Positions 19,078-30,310 of a DNA stretch of 64,000 nucleotides are shown one piece after another (within the stretch, counting starts at the first letter, position 1; each line of letters starts with the position of its first letter). Source of the stretch: Closterium sp. Naga37s-1 (Eukaryota; Streptophyta; Zygnematophyceae; Desmidiales; Closteriaceae); contig CANJKZ010000084.1 of assembly GCA_947471745.1 (NCBI GenBank), positions 4,282,001 through 4,346,000 on the forward strand. Direction: 5' to 3'. The notes under the pieces were generated by a model. It ran no database searches. It was not told the DNA's origin and worked only from the letters and a program-made list of their open reading frames with translations. The position numbers and the translations under genes are program-made.

Positions 19078-20184
19078 ACACGGAGGGCGGCGAAGTCGCC
19101 GACGGCGGGACATCGGAAGTGTAGAGAGGAGGAGGGGGAGGTGCGTCCTCGGCGTTAGGCTGGTTGTCGTCCTTGGCGGCTAGCAACGGAATCGCCGCTG
19201 GCTATGAATCCGTCGGTGGGGAAACCTGAGTCCGCGCCGACGCTGGGCCATGATCCGCATTCCACACCTATAACGACATGGCTTCGTAGAAGATGGCCTC
19301 CACGGTGGTGAAAATCCGGTTGTCGGTCAGGTCGAGCACCTCCAGCCCTTGCTCTCCGGCGAGACACCAAGATAAAGCACCCATCGTGCCTTCAACGCCA
19401 CTTTCTGCCACGTTGATGCTCCTGGGCCATTAACTGCGCCATGCACCCCGACACACGCGCCAGCGTGAGGTCTGGCTTTTTAGGAAACATCAGCTCGTGT
19501 GGCGTTGTCCCTGAAGGCAGTGAAGCCCGTTCGAAGCAGTTCCGCACCCAGAAAGCTTGCCGAAGGCTGAGGTGTCACTAGTGATGCTTCACGCCCATTT
19601 GAAGCAACATCGTTTACACGGCTTCCACAACCGTGCGCATCTCCCGCTTCGCCATCACGTTCTGCCGCGGAGTGTAGGGGCAAGTCAGGTCGTGGAGGAT
19701 GCCCTTGTGGTCGGCGAGGTCGGTAAAGGCTCGAACGAGAAACTCCCCTCCACGGTCGGACCGAAGCATCTTCACCAACTTTGGGGTTTGCCGCTCCACC
19801 AACTTCAGCCACTTCTTGAACACCCCCAGCACGTCGCTCTTCTTAGCAATCGGGTGGACCCACACAAATCGGGTCTTGCGGTCCTTGAGCAGGAGGAAGT
19901 GAAGGCGACCATCCTTGGCGGCCACACGGAAAGGGTCACAGAGGTCGATTTGCACGACGTCGAGCGAGTTCTCTGCGTCCAATCCCTCATCAGGGAACGT
20001 GTGCTATGCCAGCTTGCCGCCAACGTAGGACGCAAGGCAACTCGTCTCTCGTTGATGGCAAGCTGATAGCAGCCGTGCGCTTGATCATGTTGACGACGGT
20101 GTGCCCAAGCTGGGCATGCCAGATGTTCGGCGTCGACTTTGTCGCTGAGGCGATCGTCCGCAGCGCAACCATCTCCGTCGAAGT
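19078..20184 (-). mobile_element. Element F, left piece: integrase region of an older copia element
   Basis: Minus-strand copia sequence abuts E on the left and G's 3' LTR on the right. Its 5' half resumes at 26485 beyond G, and GAAGT is duplicated at both sides. F's RT and 3' LTR are not in the window; it is truncated at 19078. Confidence 0.8.
19078..20184 (-). pseudogene. Element F, pre-integrase and integrase
   Basis: In sense order: pre-integrase IWHAQLGHTVVNMIKR (near 20120); integrase start VVQIDLCDPFR (about 19955); KDGRLHFLLLKDRKTRFVWVHPI; LRSDRGGEFLV (about 19760) and RQNVMAKREM (about 19650), where the usual NG.AER reads NVMAKRE; and the C-terminal LEVLDLTDNRIFTTVEAIFYEAMSL (near 19330-19260) with stops between. 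The final part is Pro-rich (NAEDAPPPPPLYTSDVPPS). The 'GWLVLDL..N....V..FYE.MSL' segment is typical of plant copia integrase C-termini. There are several stops and frameshifts. Confidence 0.75.
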
Positions 20185-20930
20185 TGTTAGAGACTAAGGA
20201 CGGAGTCTATGAAGATTAAGGGCCGAAATATGTCAAAATCGTCAACTATAATTCTGGACAGAAAAGTCGTCGTCACAAGAAACGTCCTCGACGGAAGGTC
20301 CACAGTTAGAATGTTCTCAAACTCGAGCATAATGTAGCCCTTAACCGTGGCTATCTTTTGCAATTCGAATCGTGTCAAAATATGGAGTATAACTCGAGTT
20401 ATGAATCTCGGCGCACTATGGGGTATGCTGCCATAGAAACTTAACTCAATCACAATTATCTCACAAGTTCACACAAGAAAGTTAGAGTAGCAAGAACCGG
20501 GTAGAAGGGGATGAGGAGGACAAGAGGGAAGGTCCCTAGGGAGTCCCCAACTAAGGAAACCCCATACCACACAATTCCCCTCTCTACATGCACCCCAACT
20601 TTGACATTTGTCACTTTCCGAACCCATGCCATCCACCTCACCCAACTTGGCCACACTTGCCAACCTTGTTTGGCTTCTCCCAACCACCTGGCATCATCTA
20701 CAGTGATGGGGACGAATTTCCCAACCCCAAATAGTCTATACCCCATATGGAGTCACTCCACAAATTCCCATTGTCACTTCAGATATCTACTCAAGCCAAA
20801 TAGAATTCACACACACTCAGAAAATCCAAACCACACCAAACACATATTATTGCTCACACCACGCATGCAACGCACGAACATATGATGAGAGGCAGACAGA
20901 CGTGAATGCAAATGATCGCATCACATAACA
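20185..20930 (-). repeat. 3' LTR of element G
   Basis: The 746-bp LTR starts TGTTATGTGATGC on the minus strand and ends TCTCTAACA. It lacks about 104 bp present in the 5' LTR (26225-26332), otherwise differing by scattered substitutions. Confidence 0.9.
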
Positions 20931-20942
20931 AACTCCCCCTCT
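20931..20942 (-). other. Polypurine tract of element G
   Basis: The minus strand reads AGAGGGGGAGTT immediately before the LTR. The same GGGGGAGTT ending precedes element N's 3' LTR, and M has the similar GGGGAGTT. Confidence 0.75.
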
Positions 20943-20990
20943 GGCTACCTACCATCATCCCACATGTCATAGCTCAAGCATGCACCCTCA

Positions 20991-21332
20991 ATGCACACTC
21001 ATTCCAGCAAGATTCATCCCCTTCCAATGCTCATTTTCAGCCAGGCGCTTGGTGAGAATGTCTGCCGCCTGCTGCTGGGTCTTCACTATCTCCAACCGCA
21101 CTTCCTTGTCCAGGAGCCTCCTCACCTAGTGCCACTTGGGCCTGATATGCTTTGTCAGCCCATGAAGATATGCATTCTTGGCCAGCTTCACAGCTGACTC
21201 ATTGTCACAGAACATCATAGTCGGCTCCCTCTGACAAACACCAATCTCCTCCAACAAACGCCTCAGCCACACCACCTGCTTCGCCCCATGATGAAGGGCC
21301 ATGTACTCGGTCTCACACGAGGACAGCCCCAC
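20991..21332 (-). pseudogene. Element G, RNase H C-terminal half
   Basis: Just after a TAG (21333-21335) that follows SWRSKK, the frame reads GLSSCETEYMALHHGAKQVVWLRRLL, then MMFCDNESAVKLAKN and GLTKHIRPKWH, followed by another stop. The tail (ADILTKRLAENEH, GMSVH-like) continues to about 20990. The RNase H catalytic E (CETEY) and D (FCDNES) are visible. It would degrade template RNA during reverse transcription. Confidence 0.75.
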
Positions 21333-21335
21333 CTT

Positions 21336-22752
21336 GTTCTACTTCTTGCTGCGCCAGCTCACTGCACCACCTCCAAACAGGCACACATAGCCTCCCATGC
21401 TGGTGCCATCCGCCTTCACAGAGTTGAAGCTAGCGTCGGTGTAGCAAGTCAAGAGCATCTCCCCCTTGCCCAAATCAGCAGCACCTCGTTGCTGCCTTTG
21501 CCTCACAACACTGTACTCCCAACCCACAGATGATGTAGCACTCACATAGCGGACCAACCTCTTAGTTTCTTCTAGCTGCTCATGACTGGGGCGTGAGACC
21601 ACACTAGCAAGCCTGGATGTAGCAAAGGCAATGCCAGGCCGCGTGTGGTTAGCCGCATAGTTGAGTGCCCAAACCATGGAATGAAACAGCTTCCTGTCAC
21701 TTTCACCCACCACCTCCTCATCAGCACAGGGCTCCACAGTGAAACCCGAAGGTAGTGGGTTGGCTGGCTTTCCTCCATCTTGCAGCCCATACTTCTCAGC
21801 CAGCCCCTCACAGTACTTCCTCTGGTGCAACCTCAACACTCCCTTGTCAAGGTCTCTCTCCAGATGCATCCCAAGGTAATACTTCACATCTCCCATCTTC
21901 GAGCACTTGAACTGCATCTCCAGCATCTCCTCCACACGCTCAATCATTGCAGACGACTCAGAGAAGAGAATGATGTTGTCCACGTACACCAAGAGCATCA
22001 GGAACTCGTTCTTCTCTTGCAGTAGGAACATAATGTGGTCACATTCACTCTTGAACCCCCCAGTCAGCAGTGTCTCCTCCAGCTTGTGGTACCATGCGCG
22101 AGGAGCCTGCCATAGATGACCTTCTTCAGCCTGCACACCCTGCTGCTCCCATCATCCAACCCCTCAGGCTGCTGCATGTACAGCTCCTCCAGAATTATCC
22201 CATTGAGGAAGACAATAGTGATGTCCGTATGCTTGATCCTCCATCCATGGTTTGCAGCCGCGGCCAACGACACCCTCAGTGTCGTCCCTTTCCCCACAGG
22301 AGCAAAAATCTCATCAGGAGCAAAAGTCCTTCCCCTTTGTCTGCTGAAACCCATTTGCCACAAGCCTTGTAGCGGGTCAGCTCCCCATCAGGTCCATACT
22401 TGTGCCTGAAGATCAGCTTCGAAGAGATTGCCTTCTTCCCAGGAGGCAGCTCACACAGCTCCCATGTCTCATTCTCCAAAAGAGAGTCATACTCCTCCTT
22501 CACACTCTGCTTCCACTTCTCGGCATCGGGCCCGCTCAGTGCTTCAGCTAGCGTCTTGGGCTCAGGGACGGCTGCCCAGTAGCAGTGTGCTATCTCATCC
22601 TCATCACACTGCTCAGCCACACTCCCAGCCCGTACCACCTTTGGCTTGCCAAAACAGGGATAGTTCAGCCTGTTAGGATGGCGCACATCCCTCCTAGGAC
22701 GGTCAGGCGGACGTTCGGCACGTGGTGGAGCATCTTGCTGCTGCTGTTGCTG
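21336..22752 (-). pseudogene. Element G, reverse transcriptase
   Basis: RT is spread over three frames. Sense order is: LAEALSGPDAEKWKQSVKEEYDSLLENETWELCELPPGKK (22686-22276); DEIFAPVGKGTTLRVSLAAAANHGWRIKHTDITIVFLNG (to 22064), the first catalytic Asp region; then LEETLLTGGFKSECDHIMFLL and LVYVDNIILFSESS (22136-21339). The YVDD box reads YVDN, so the second Asp is lost. The thumb and RNase H start (LTCYTDASFNSVKADGTSMGGYV) follow. There are frameshifts near 22300 and 22120. It is inactive as it stands. Confidence 0.85.
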
Positions 22753-24843
22753 CTACTCCACCTCAGGTTCTCCCCCATCTTCAGTCATCCCAGAGATCTC
22801 CTCATCTGAGACAGTGACCTGCACTTGCCTCGAAGGTCGCTGCACCTCATCGGCCTCAATGATCAGCGGTGTAGTAGGAAGCTTCTGCTGCTGCTGCTTC
22901 CACTCCTTGTAGTACAAGGACTCAAGGAACTTCACATCCCTCGAAACAGTCAGCTTCTGGCTGGTCAAGTCCCACACCAACCAGCCCTTGTGATCCTTGG
23001 CAATCCCCAAGTGCACACCCCATCTCCCAGAAGCTTCCAACTTTCCTCTCTCCTTAGGCACATGAAACACCAGCATGCAGCCGTAGGCTCTCAGCATGTT
23101 GACTGCTGGTGCACTCCCATACCACTTGGAGTAGGGGACCCACTGCTTGTCCCCCACAGTCGCCAGCACCCTGTTCTTCACAAGAGCGACCTGCCGCAGT
23201 GCAGTCACCCAAAACGGATCCGGCAGCCCTGCACGCCCAAGGAGAGTGTGAGCACCTTCTTGTAGGGTCCGGTTGAACCGCTCAGCCACGCCATTCTGCT
23301 GAGGGCTGTAGGGCACTGTGAGCTGATGCTGAATGCCCTTCTTCCTCAGCACCGCCTCAAACTCATTGCCAATGAACTCTCCTCCGTTGTCGGTGCGGAT
23401 CACCTTCACCTTGTGTCCGCTCTCCCTTTGAGCTCTCGGCATCCACTCCTTGAGAACAGCCGCTGCCACCCCCCCCTTAGTCTTGAGAGGGTACACCCAC
23501 ACGGCACGCGTATGGTCATCTACAATGGTTAAGAAGTAGCGGCTGCCCGAGAGAGGAGGGGCCCTCGTAGGGCCCACCACATCCATGTGCACAAGCGCGA
23601 GCGGGGCCTTGGCTGGTCCCGTGCTGCTGCTGAAGGGAAACTTAGTGAACTTGGTCTCAAGGCATGTAGGGCAGCTCCCAATCTCCTTTGCCCCCTTCAC
23701 CTCCAACCCCTTCAAGCTCCCATCCTTCACTAACTTCTGCAGCATAGGAAAATTCACATGACACAGCCTCTTGTGCCACGTCTCCCAATCAGCCTCACCA
23801 CTTCCAGATGAAGCCTTTGCCCATGCAGCTGTCGCATCCACACCAGCAAGCACCTCACCATGTGGTTGTTGTGGCTGCTGCACCTTCTTGACTGCATCCA
23901 GGGCCCCATCAGTTGGCACAGTCTTCTCTCCTTCCGCGGTTGCTTTAGCCGTCGCTGCTGCCACTGCCGTTGCTGGTAGTTTCCCGTTCCAAGGGATAAT
24001 GGGCAGCTGCCATAGGTCCTTGATGCAGCTGCTCTTCTCCCCCAAATCCCACAGCAGCAATTTCCCAAGCTTCGCACTGCAGCTGGTTGGACCGAAGGTA
24101 CCTTTAGCCTTGCTCTTCTGAAGCCGCCGCACAGAAAGAAGGTAAGCGGACAAACCTTCAACTAGCAGCACATTTCCCAGGCCCACAAGCTCCTCATTGA
24201 CTCCCATCACCTTGGCATTCCCAACACCAATCACAGGGAGCAAAGCACCTGAAGCGGCAGCCACAAACTTAATCTTTCCAGGGGGCTTTACCTCGTCAAG
24301 CAAATCTGCCCGTGGGTTCATGTGACTTGTGCAACTTGAATCTATCACCCAGTGAGTGAGAGGGTGCATCACAACCTTCCCAATTGAGCCCACATCACCC
24401 TCACTCCCTTTTACATCCTCAACCATGAGGAACATCCTAGGGTCGGCTTTACCTTGTGCACCATCACCTTGTGCACCTGAACCTTGCACAGCGCCATCTC
24501 GTGGACGTTCACCACTTGGCGGCTTCATGCCTGGCGGCGCCCATCCCTCAGGCCGGCTAAAACACTTGAACCACGGGTGTCCAGCCTTCTTGCCGTACCA
24601 GCAGGCACCCTCCATTCGAGTGCTCCCCTTGCCACAAGAGCTCCCATGCCCCTCGTTGTAGTCACCTTGGCCTCTCCCTCTGCCAAAGCCTCTCCCATGG
24701 CCTCGGCCTCTCCCTCCCCCTCTTCCTCTACTGCCTCCTGCAGCTCCATACCCCTCAGCAGTTTTGTTGGCAGCACCACCACCCGTGTGGCGCCTGCGGA
24801 AGTCCTTCTGCAGAATCTGCTGCCGTAGCCACTCAGGTGTCCA
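22753..24843 (-). pseudogene. Element G, Gag C-terminus, zinc knuckle, protease and integrase
   Basis: The frame is the same as the upstream Gag but separated from it by a TAG. The knuckle reads C-WY-G-KKAG-H-PWFK-C, where the second Cys is Gly. The protease site is VIDSSCTSHM (DSS where DSG is expected). Pre-integrase is HKRLCHVNFPMLQKL with CPTCLETKF. Integrase has LVHMDVVGP, IRTDNGGEFIG and NGVAERFNR, keeping all D,D,E residues, and the C-terminus GWLVWDLTSQKLTVSRDVKFLE. A TAG at 22753-22755 sits in a CAG (Gln) run, so one C-to-T change would explain it. Confidence 0.88.
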
Positions 24844-25398
24844 CTAGTCCTGCTGACTGTTGAGCGTGGGGATGAGGTTGTCCCACGAGTTGTCGAGCAC
24901 CGAGATGATCTTGGTGCACTGCTGCATCTGCGACACATTGCTGCCTGCCGCTGCCATCCACGCATAGGTGTCCTTGATCTTGTCAAGGACCGGCTTCACA
25001 TCATCGCCCGGTCGCATGGAGAGGGCAGCTAGCTCCTTCTCCAACACAATCACCATCGGCAGCATGTTGGGCTGAATCACGTCGCGCAGTAGCTTCCACG
25101 CCTTTGGTCCGGAATCATCCAACTCCACCAAATCCTTGATGTGTTGGAACATATTTTTGTTGACCGATTGAAGGATTAGGTCGTACAGCACCGCGCTCTT
25201 CTCAATCCATTGATCGCGGGCATCTCCTTCCTCAGGCATCTTCTCTTCACCCATCGCAAGTTTCAGCAGCTTGTAGCACTTGAATGCACTCCGCATCCGC
25301 CCGCTCCATTCCTCATAGTTGGAGCCATCCAATGCCTCGATCTTGGATGGTGGCGGCTCGTTTCTCTTCTCAGTTGCATTTCCACTCCCTTGACTCAT
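24844..25398 (-). pseudogene. Element G, Gag N-terminal part
   Basis: The start MSQGSGNATEKRNEP is at 25398, 227 nt after the PBS; upstream in-frame sequence is also open but lies in the leader. The Gag domain shows ALDGSNYEEWSGRMRSAFKCYKLL, ARDQWIEKSAVLYDLILQSV, PKAWKLLRDVIQP and DNSWDNLIPTLNSQQD, the copia UBN2-type arrangement. It ends at a TAG (24844-24846) where WTPEWLRQQIL continues in the same frame. A single Trp or Gln nonsense change is likely. Confidence 0.85.
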
Positions 25399-25624
25399 CT
25401 TCTCTTCTCCCAATCTCAAGTTTAGAATTATACACCCCTTTGCTGTCCACACCGAAGTCCCACACAATTTCCACAAGTGTCGGCGCCAACGAAATTTCGG
25501 CAGAGTTTCCCCTTAGCGGAAGTCACATCCAACCTCTAGAACTCCACTTAGGCACACCCACAGGCCATGGTGGGTCTAGGAGGGTCTTCACACTTCAGTA
25601 GACTCTACACAAAGTCCTTAATCA

Positions 25625-25636
25625 GCTCTGATACCA
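25625..25636 (-). other. Primer-binding site of element G
   Basis: The minus strand reads TGGTATCAGAGC, a perfect 12-nt match to the plant initiator-Met tRNA 3' end, two bases after the LTR. Confidence 0.9.
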
Positions 25637-25638
25637 CT

Positions 25639-26484
25639 TGTTAGAGATTAAGGACGGAGTCTATGAAGATTAAGGGCCGAAATATGTCAAAATCGTCAAC
25701 TATAATTCTGGACAGAAAATTCGTCGTCACAAGAAACGTCGTTGACGGAAGGTCCACAGTTAGAATGTTCTCAAACTCGAGTATAATGTAGCCCTTAACC
25801 GTGGCTATCTTTCCCAATTCGAATCGTATCAAAATATTGAGTATAACTTGAGTTATGAATTTTGGCGCACTAGGGGTTATGCTGCCATAGAAACTTAACT
25901 CAATCACAATTATCTCACAAGTTCACACAAGAAAGTTAGAGTAGCAAGAACCAGGTAGAAGGGGATGAGGAGGACGAGAGGGAAGGTCCCTAGGGAGTCC
26001 CCAACCAAGGAAACCCCATACCACACAATTCCCCTCTCTATAGGCAACCCAACTTTGACAGTTGTCACTTTCCGAACCCATGCCATCCACCTCACCCAAC
26101 TTGGCCACACTTGCCAACCTGGTTTGGCTTCTCCCAACCAGCTGGCATCATCTACAGTGATGGGGACGAATTTCCCAACCCCAAAAAGTCTATACCTCAT
26201 ATGGAGTCACTCCACAAATTCCCATCGTCACCGCACCACAACCATAACTATGAATGATCATAACTTTCTCGTTCTTGCTCCGATCGCGGCGATTCTCGCT
26301 TCGTCGAAAAGCTCTCGAGCAGAGGATTCACTTCAGATATCTGCTCAAGCCAAATAGAATTCACACACACTCAGAAAATCCAAACCACACCAAACACAGA
26401 CTCTTGCACACACCACACATGCAACGCACGAACATATGATGGGAGGCAGACAGACATAAATGCAAATGATAGCATCACATAGCA
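25639..26484 (-). repeat. 5' LTR of element G
   Basis: The 846-bp LTR starts TGCTATGTGATGC and ends TCTCTAACA. It contains an extra block (26225-26332) bounded by short TCAC repeats and absent from the 3' LTR. The target duplication GAAGT follows at 26485. Confidence 0.9.
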
Positions 26485-27290
26485 GAAGTTGGTGTTGGCT
26501 TTGACAAGCAAGGGCGGAGGTCGGTGCAGAGGACCCAGCCAGTGTAGCGTGCACGACTGAGCACTTTCCCGCTGCCGACATAAGCAGCATCTCGTCGCTG
26601 TCGCCCTGCAATTTAACACTACTGACGTTCAACCGGCCGGCCGACAGCAAGTTCGCCTGCAGTCCTAGGACGTATAGCACGTCAGGGAAGAGAATCGACT
26701 TCCCGGCCTCCCCTTGCAGCGCAACGGTGCCACAACCTTGGACGACTTGAATCATCCCATTGAAGCCACGCACATGGCTTGACGTCACCTCCCGCCTTCA
26801 TGTCGGCGAGGGAGGCCTTCCTCATTCCCATCAGGTGATGGGAGCAGCCGCTGTCAAGGAGCACCATGGCCAGTTTGGCTTGCACGGCAACGGTGACCAC
26901 CTGGAAGTCCTCGCCGGTCTACGGCGCCAGTGAAATGGTCGGCTCCACCATGCCGACCATCGAGCACGAGGCCGCTCCATCGCCGCGTGCATTGTCGCTA
27001 GAAGAGTTGGCGTCCTTCGCCGACGATCGATGTCTTTGAGATCTGCTTCTCCCTGCGCGGCTGATCGTCGAGATAATGACGGCCGGTGTCAGTCTTTTCA
27101 CGGCCGACATCCTGGTCGTTGTTGGACTCTTTGCGGTCAGGGCAATCGTACGAGAGATGGTTGGGTCTTTACTGGCGTAGCATTGGTGCCCACCTCGGCG
27201 CCTGCCTCTGCCACCGCGATTATTGCCCTTGGTTGACTTCGAGTGATCGGTGTACTTGTTGCTCGCCAACTTCCCGCCCCAGCCGTCGCC
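26485..27290 (-). pseudogene. Element F, Gag C-terminus, protease and pre-integrase linker
   Basis: Protease reads AMVLLDSGCSHHLMG (near 26860), a good copia DSGC site. A frameshift follows (26788 onward) into GTVALQGEAGKSILFPDVLYVLGLQANLLSAGRLN, the typical segment between protease and the pre-integrase zinc domain, up to G's insertion. Upstream, 27269-26919 encodes a Gly/Arg-rich stretch (RGGRGRRRGG) and a broken zinc knuckle in which CYASKDP and the following residues replace CX2CX4HX4C. Decay is heavier than in G, consistent with F being the older host of G. Confidence 0.7.
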
Positions 27291-27299
27291 TATGCCCGA

Positions 27300-28400
27300 C
27301 TTCTCACGCTACCCCTCCTGACGTAGTTGACATGTGGAAGAAGCTCCGTGGGCCGCTTAGACTCTTGCATGAACTCGTCTTAGATGATGAAGCTTGCCAA
27401 GGAGTCCTAGTTGAGCTGTGCATGCACACCGGGAAGTGTCATCATCCGGCACATCAGGTTGTAGCCCATGGGGAGACTTTTTATGACAAGCGTGACATAG
27501 GACGCGACTGAGTAGTCGACGTCGTCCATCCGCAGGTCGGGCCAGAATCTGCCGAGCGCTGCTGCACTATTCGGCCGCCGAGTCCTGCTTGCCCATCCTG
27601 ATTTTGGTCAGCCGCTGCTCAAGTTGGTCGATGTAAAGGTCGCCAGTCGCCTTGTACGTCCTCATGATGTACTGCTAGTCTTGGAAACCGGCGTCTTCAC
27701 GAAGTCAGCGATGCCTCAACGCCACTTTCACCATCGACGAGCTGCTTCTCGAGATGACCATACGTGTTAGCAGCTGAGCGGCGCAAAAATTTTCCCCGAA
27801 GGTCGATGTTGTCCACGTCTGGTGTGTCCATATCACCGTCGACAAATTTCTTCAGTCCCGCGATCTCCAGCTGCGGCTCAATCAACTCCGTCCACGTCGT
27901 GAGGTAATTTTGACCTTCAAGCAGCGTGGGCACGGCAATCTTGTCGGGCGAGAAACGGAAGTAGCCGTAGGTCGGCGCGATGGCGCCATTTCGGGCCGAC
28001 ATGTGTGATGAAGTTGGCCTGACTCCACTTCGCTGGGGAGAGCGACGTCGACCGTCGTCGTAACCTCGCAAGCTGCCCGCAGCCGCCGCTGCAGGACTTG
28101 TATATGCATTCTGTCAACGCCGACGTCGATGGCCCAAATCACTCTGCGCGTCACCCTTCCCCCGTCGCCGACGAGGTTGCCGCCGCCTTTGTCGTTCACA
28201 GGTAGAAGAGAGGCGGACGCACTGTCCGCTTCAACACAAGGAGGCAGATGCTCATGCGCCCACTGTGCACGGGTTCCTAGGAGCAGTACCTTCAAGTCCA
28301 CCCCACCATACTCGCCATTCTGATGGCGTTCCCCCACAGCAGCCTCCGGCGCCAGCAGGGTATCCTCTACTCCTACGGCATTTACGGAGTTGACCACCAT
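27300..28400 (-). pseudogene. Element F, Gag body
   Basis: At 28000-27750 the frame reads FRFSPDKIAVPTLLEGQNYLTTWTELIEPQLEIAGLKKFVDG and then KFLRRSAANTYGHLEKQL, the copia Gag 'L.G.NY..W...I...L' motif. The remaining Gag helices (to about 27300) are spread over frames with stops. Upstream, 28400-28080 is open but shows only Ala/Val/Gly-rich sequence without recognisable motif and may be leader or LTR. Gag identity is by motif only. Confidence 0.6.
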
Positions 28401-28711
28401 GGTCTGAATTGCTGCCGTCCTGACTACGACCTAGGTAATGTGGGTAAAGGTCTGCTAATCTGAAGGTCTATCGCGAGGCCGTCCACACTCACCGCACCAT
28501 GTGGAGAGTCACTCTACAACAAGAGTAGACTACATGGTAGGCTAACGGAGTTGTATAGGGTGATTGTAGCGTTGCTTACGTTCTAACACGTGCTGTATTC
28601 ATGGGTAAATTTGGCAAGAGTTTCACTAACAAAAGAGATTGAACAAACACACAATGGCAAAACAAGTCGATACAACTTGAACACAATGCGACACTTCCTG
28701 GCATCCTAGCA

Positions 28712-28975
28712 AGCCAACGTGCCAGCACTGCACGAATGCGGCTTGCCAGCGACGCAGGATGGCGGCCTGCCAGCACTGCAGGATGGCAGCCAGCTAGCAT
28801 TGCAGGATGGCGGCCTGCCAGCACTGCACGATGGCGACCTGCCAGCGCTGCACCAACGCGGCTTGCCAACGCCGCATGATGGCGGCGTGCCAGCACAGCT
28901 GGGAGGCGGCGTGCCAACACTGCAGAAAGGTGGCCTACCAGTATTGCACCAGGCCGGCCTACCAGCGCTGTAGCT
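28712..28975. repeat. 24-bp minisatellite, about 11 copies
   Basis: The unit is close to GCGGCCTGCCAGCACTGCAG plus GATG. Because 24 is divisible by 3, one frame on each strand stays open: LPALQDGG-like octapeptides on plus and SAGRPPSC-like on minus. Neither has a start context or known domain. Confidence 0.8.
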
Positions 28976-29160
28976 GTAGGTGACCATCTGCGCACAGGTA
29001 GACGGTTGTGTGTACGTTGTGCACCGTCACGCACATTGTGCAGGTGCCAGGTTGAGCACGCGATGCTCGTCGTCCCACAGGTCAACGTTTGTCGAACCCC
29101 CTGAGGCAAATACCGCGCATCCCTGCAGAACTTTGTCGACCAGGTTACTCGGTCGACCAA

Positions 29161-29370
29161 AAGAGGCCGCTCAGCCGACGTCGGCGCCCGTAGGTCGGCG
29201 CCAGTAGGTCGGCGTAATGTCGACAACCACCATCGTCGGCCGCCAAGGCCGGGCACCGTCCGCCGACTTCACTTCGTTGTCTGATACCAGAAGAGGCCGC
29301 TCAGCCGACGTCGGCGCCCGTAGGTCGGCGCCAGTAGGTCGGCATAATGTCGACGACCACCATCGTCGAC
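29161..29370. repeat. Direct repeat of about 80 bp, two copies 130 bp apart
   Basis: AAGAGGCCGCTCAGCCGACG begins both copies (29161 and 29291). They match to about 29240 and 29370 with a few substitutions. The 50-bp spacer holds GTCTGATACCA, which read in reverse resembles a PBS start but has no LTR end before it. Confidence 0.75.
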
Positions 29371-30179
29371 GACCTGCGCTGTGGCCGGCTTCGCTGTGGT
29401 CGGCTTTGCTAGGGTCGGCTTCACCAAGGTCGGCCACTTGAGCCCACCAACTTGCTCCTCCAAGTCGGCGCTGCCCACGAAGTCGGCTTCGCCCAAGCGA
29501 GGGCGGGGCCTTTTCTCGTCAACAGACATAATCCCACTGTGTCTGATCTCATTCGTAGTCCATACCTTGAGCAATGAGAGCAGTGTAGTGTAATGAGGTG
29601 CATGGATGACGCAAGCAAACCAGATATGCCAGGTATAACAGGAAGGTTTAGATTCTCTAATGATTTAATTTGCAAGCGTATCTGCTCCGTCCCGCCATGT
29701 TAATCAGACAGTGTACGCCAGCGTGTACGAGTGCGTGCATGATTGAGCTGATTCATATCCCTTTTTATTTGTACATTGTCGTTCACGGCGATGAGCATAT
29801 CTTGTGGGCATATTCTTGGTTCACTTCTCTACACTCCCTTGTTTCTAAAGGAATTCTTAACATTGAATTAAATACCGTATGAGGAACGACCATCCTCAGT
29901 GTTTCGTGCTTCTTTCTACAAGGGTCGCCAAGTGTACACAACTGCCTTTTTTGTTTAATATTGTGTTTTTATTCTTATAAACCTCCGTACAAAACTTGGC
30001 TAGAGAAATGACCAAGTTGATGAGCAAAAGTGGCATTGAGAAGTGCACAACTGCCTTGGTTTTCTACATGGGTTGTTTGCAGTAGGTTATGTTACTTGTT
30101 ACGGGTGCAATGAAACGAGGTAGCGAGGATTGCACTATGTGGAGGTACAAAGTATGAGCGAAGGCATGAGCAAATACTT

Positions 30180-30310
30180 TGTTAGAATATGGAACGAATG
30201 AATGAATGAACTAGAAAGCAGGTGGGTACAAGTAGGAAACCTAAAACTGTTGTACCCTATAAGAACTACCCCACTACAGCCTAAACAGACTATAGCATAT
30301 AAGTTTGACA
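30180..30310 (-). repeat. 3' LTR of element H
   Basis: The 131-bp LTR starts TGTCAAACTTATATGC and ends ATTCTAACA. It is closest to the LTRs of J and K and more distant from those of B, C and D. Confidence 0.85.

Larger units (their letters stand above)
20185..26484 (-). mobile_element. Element G: complete long-LTR copia element
   Basis: Both LTRs, PBS, PPT and all pol domains are present in copia order (gag, protease, integrase, RT, RNase H). The target-site duplication GAAGT (20180-20184 and 26485-26489) is perfect and shows insertion into element F. Coding sequence is interrupted by nonsense codons at 24844-24846 and 22753-22755 and by frameshifts in RT. Protease, zinc-knuckle and RT active-site residues are altered. 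Confidence 0.92.
26485..28588 (-). mobile_element. Element F, right piece: gag, protease and possible 5' LTR region
   Basis: This is the continuation of F beyond inserted G, with protease and Gag motifs in minus orientation. The outer boundary is uncertain. TGTTAGAACG at 28588-28579 could be an LTR start, but no second copy or clear PBS was found. Confidence 0.65.
28589..30179. other. Unassigned interval between elements F and H
   Basis: I find no recognisable gene in these 1.6 kb. They contain a 24-bp minisatellite (28712-28975), an 80-bp direct repeat spaced by 130 bp (29161-29240 and 29291-29370), a short GGTCGGCTT-type 15-bp repeat (29385-29445), and an AT-rich tail (29640-30179). The last part may be host DNA that pre-dates H. 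Part of the left half could be F's 5' LTR. Confidence 0.5.

Noticed and set aside
28080-28400. Open frame starting MVVNSVNAVGVEDTLL as a separate host gene
   Set aside because: It has no recognisable domain and lies where F's leader or LTR is expected; evidence for an independent gene is lacking.
29286-29296. GTCTGATACCA (reverse TGGTATCAGAC) as a primer-binding site
   Set aside because: No LTR ending in CA precedes it on that strand, and it lies between two copies of an 80-bp repeat.
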